A DNA stretch of 64,000 bases from Acanthochromis polyacanthus (taxonomy: Eukaryota; Chordata; Actinopteri; Pomacentridae): the NCBI RefSeq assembly GCF_021347895.1, contig NC_067120.1:18895361-18959360 (forward strand). Direction: 5' to 3'. The translations under genes were made by a program, and so were the position numbers. Positions 61,816 through 64,000 of this stretch are shown here, piece by piece. The notes below the pieces were generated by a model. That model worked only from the letters and a program-made list of their open reading frames with translations. It was not told where the DNA came from and searched no databases. Each line of letters begins with the position of its first letter. The first letter of the stretch is position 1.

Positions 61816-64000
61816 AATAGGCGGTGCCAAAATGCAACAGCAGATTTCGCTTTCAGACCATTTTGGAAAGCAGCTTTCAGGAGCAGTAAAAAAAAACTTT
61901 GCTGAAGTATTTGTAGATTTGGCCGTGGCTGCTCACTACCCCTGATGTTTTTCCATCACAGATGCATTGTTGCCTTATAATACCGGCTGCTCTCAGAAAT
62001 TCTGTTTGAAACTGTATAGCGGAGGTCATATGGTCCGTAACCTCATGATAGCCTCGTCTGTTTTTTTTTAGTCTTCCACCATTTTGTTCGGTCAACCATT
62101 CGGGCCTGCACCTGCTGCGCACTGTTAGGACTGACATTCAGCCTCAACTCAAGGCCAGTGCTGTCACTAAAAAATTGTTGGATGCCCTACTCAGCTCTGC
62201 CAGTTGACAGCTTCTCTGAAGCAAAGTGCCTTTTAGCAAAACAATTGAACCAAATCTCTTTTAATACACTTTCAACTCTGTCTAGATTTTAGTGTAATGT
62301 GAGCTCTAAGAGACATCTGACAGCAATTGTCTGTGCTAAGAGTCAGCGCTGCAGCTGGTTTTAAGCCCACATCCACCTTTTACTTGTCAGACAGAAATTA
62401 TAGGAAAATACGTCAAACTATAATTTGCACCAGAGGGCAATTATGATTACACTGAATCAGCACTGTGCACTCAACATGGATTTTTATACATTTTTTCCAA
62501 TACTAAGGAAGTTTTATAACACTTTTGCCTCATGACCACTGATAACTGGAGCATATCAATCATATAATTCAAGATGCAGTAAAAAGAGTGGAGTCCGGTT
62601 TGCTGGCTCACTGGGTAAAAAGATGCAAGCTAAAGACATGATACAAAGTGTGGGCTGCAGCTATAAACATATCTATAATTGGGTTTAAATTACATCTATT
62701 ACATGCTATCAACAGTTTCAAATACTCTGTGGAGTTTCCTTGTGAACAAACAGTTATAATTACAATGTGCAGGACTGTAACCAAACCAGATTCTCATTAA
62801 TTTTCATTTCAAAATCAACAGAGATGAGGACTGATGATGACCCAGTTGAAATAAATACAATCACTGTTAATCTAGCATAGTAAAAATGAATGAACTATAA
62901 ATCTAAAATTTCAAAAACAGTACCAATAGTCTAGCATAAGAAGACAAAAAAAATACATGTTTCCAGGATGTCACTGTGCTTCTGGGAAGAGGCCCAGTGG
63001 AAGTGGGTGGACAACGCCATGATACAAACACCAAAGAACATTTAGCGGCACAATCATTGTCACAGTTGTGCCATCTTCGTCTAGTTCATTCACTCTGCTA
63101 TGTTTTCTTCCTGTTCTATGGACACACACCATTATGATGCATAGGGTGAATAGGAGTGTTGCAGCAGGATATACTGGCTCAGGCTGCAAAAGCGGCACTC
63201 ATTTTCTACCTCTGCCACATGACGTATGCAAACACAACTTAATTTTAATGCCAAGTAACATTTTAATGTTAACTTGATGGAAATGTTGGTGAATAACATA
63301 AATTTACACTGTAGCGTCACTATTTCACAAGTGATGGACAACACAGCAAACGTAGATTGGAGGTTGCAGTTCTCTGAATGTCCACTTGAAGCTGGTTTAA
63401 AAGTGAGTCAGTCCACATAGATTCCATGGGTGCAGTCTATTATTAAAAGCAACTTCGATCTCTATAGTGAATTTCCCTGTGAGGGTTGATGCTATTTTCT
63501 ATAACACTCATCCATTAAGGGTGTGGCCACTTTGAGTGATAGGTGGGCGCCATCATAGGACAGTTCATGTTCCAGAGATGTCTGTAGAGCCCACCTCAAC
63601 TCCACTCAAACTCCATCACATTTGCCATTTTTGGATTTGCTGATAGTTTGGCCGAATCGGTCATAACCAAGATAACAGCAGCCAGAGCCACGAACTGAGC
63701 CTTAAAAAGCACTGCTGAGATTCTCATGGTGGAATAGTGAATCTTTACACGCAGTCAAAGGTTTGGTGTGATGTCTCGTCCCATCAGCAGATGTTTTCTC
63801 CTCCATTTAAGAGATGCGCTCCTCCTTCACTTGCTTGTGCTCTGGTTGTAGACAAAGGAGCACACCCACTAAACCCTCTGCCATTCCAGAGACAGCCACT
63901 CCCACGTGCCCTGTTTTCTTCCCAGTTATCACCTGATCTTCCCCTCCTTATCTGCAGGCCTACATCCACTTCCCTGATTAGCCCCATCCATCTTTTGCCA
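61816..64000. other. Non-coding sequence, possible repeat relic near 63.5 kb
   Basis: No coding exon is recognised. The stretch 63420-63750 has words (GGGTGTGGCCACTTTGAGTG; TTTGCCATTTTTGGATTTGC; AACCAAGATAACAGCAGCC) that I associate with a fish interspersed repeat, with low certainty. Confidence 0.4.

Noticed and set aside
26100..64000. peak1 or lingo1 coding sequence expected from human synteny
   Set aside because: Both have long single coding exons that would be obvious as large open frames. None is present.
1..64000. CRISPR array, operon or phage-like system
   Set aside because: The sequence is clearly vertebrate, with introns and teleost repeats. No regularly spaced repeats or compact gene clusters exist.

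Overview
This window is nuclear DNA from a bony fish, most likely a percomorph teleost. The evidence is one vertebrate gene with GT-AG introns and a dense layer of teleost-type mobile elements (Tc1/mariner relics, hAT-like and TTAA-flanked non-autonomous elements, tRNA-derived SINEs, a Rex1-like LINE). Repeat family assignments rest on memory of teleost repeats, because no search could be run. There is no sign of bacterial, viral or plasmid sequence, and no operon, CRISPR array or prokaryotic system.

One protein-coding gene can be read completely: hmg20a on the minus strand, start codon at 23823-23825, stop codon at 17369-17371, seven coding exons. All exon phases and splice sites agree and give a 291-residue HMG-box plus coiled-coil protein. 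Candidate polyadenylation signals lie at 17292-17297 and 16643-16648. A probable promoter and 5' non-coding region lies at about 25.3-26.1 kb. In human the neighbours of HMG20A are PEAK1 (head to head) and LINGO1 (tail to tail). Neither coding region is present here, so 26-64 kb may be intergenic or a long 5' intron of a neighbour.

Layout: 1-7.4 kb has no gene I can support. 7.36-8.28 kb is a GC/CpG-richer patch that looks like an orphan promoter or first exon. 10.6-16.4 kb holds an hAT-like MITE, two Tc1 relics and a TTAA-flanked MITE. 16.6-26.1 kb is hmg20a. 27.5-31.9 kb holds two SINE copies and an antisense LINE relic, one SINE having inserted into the LINE. 35.0-39.0 kb holds two 525-bp copies of one unclassified element, one of them inserted into a Tc1 element. 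42.4-46.3 kb holds more MITEs, a Tc1 relic and a split SINE. 46.3-51.5 kb is mostly unique-looking sequence and may contain conserved non-coding elements. 51.5-53.3 kb holds a teleost repeat and a SINE nested inside a long-TIR MITE. 55.5-64 kb holds further SINE and Tc1 relics.

The most informative results are the insertion histories, several supported by target-site duplications; an hmg20a intron made mostly of a MITE; a perfect 20-bp hairpin at 26.9 kb; and several candidate regulatory motifs. I found no convincing new multi-gene system.
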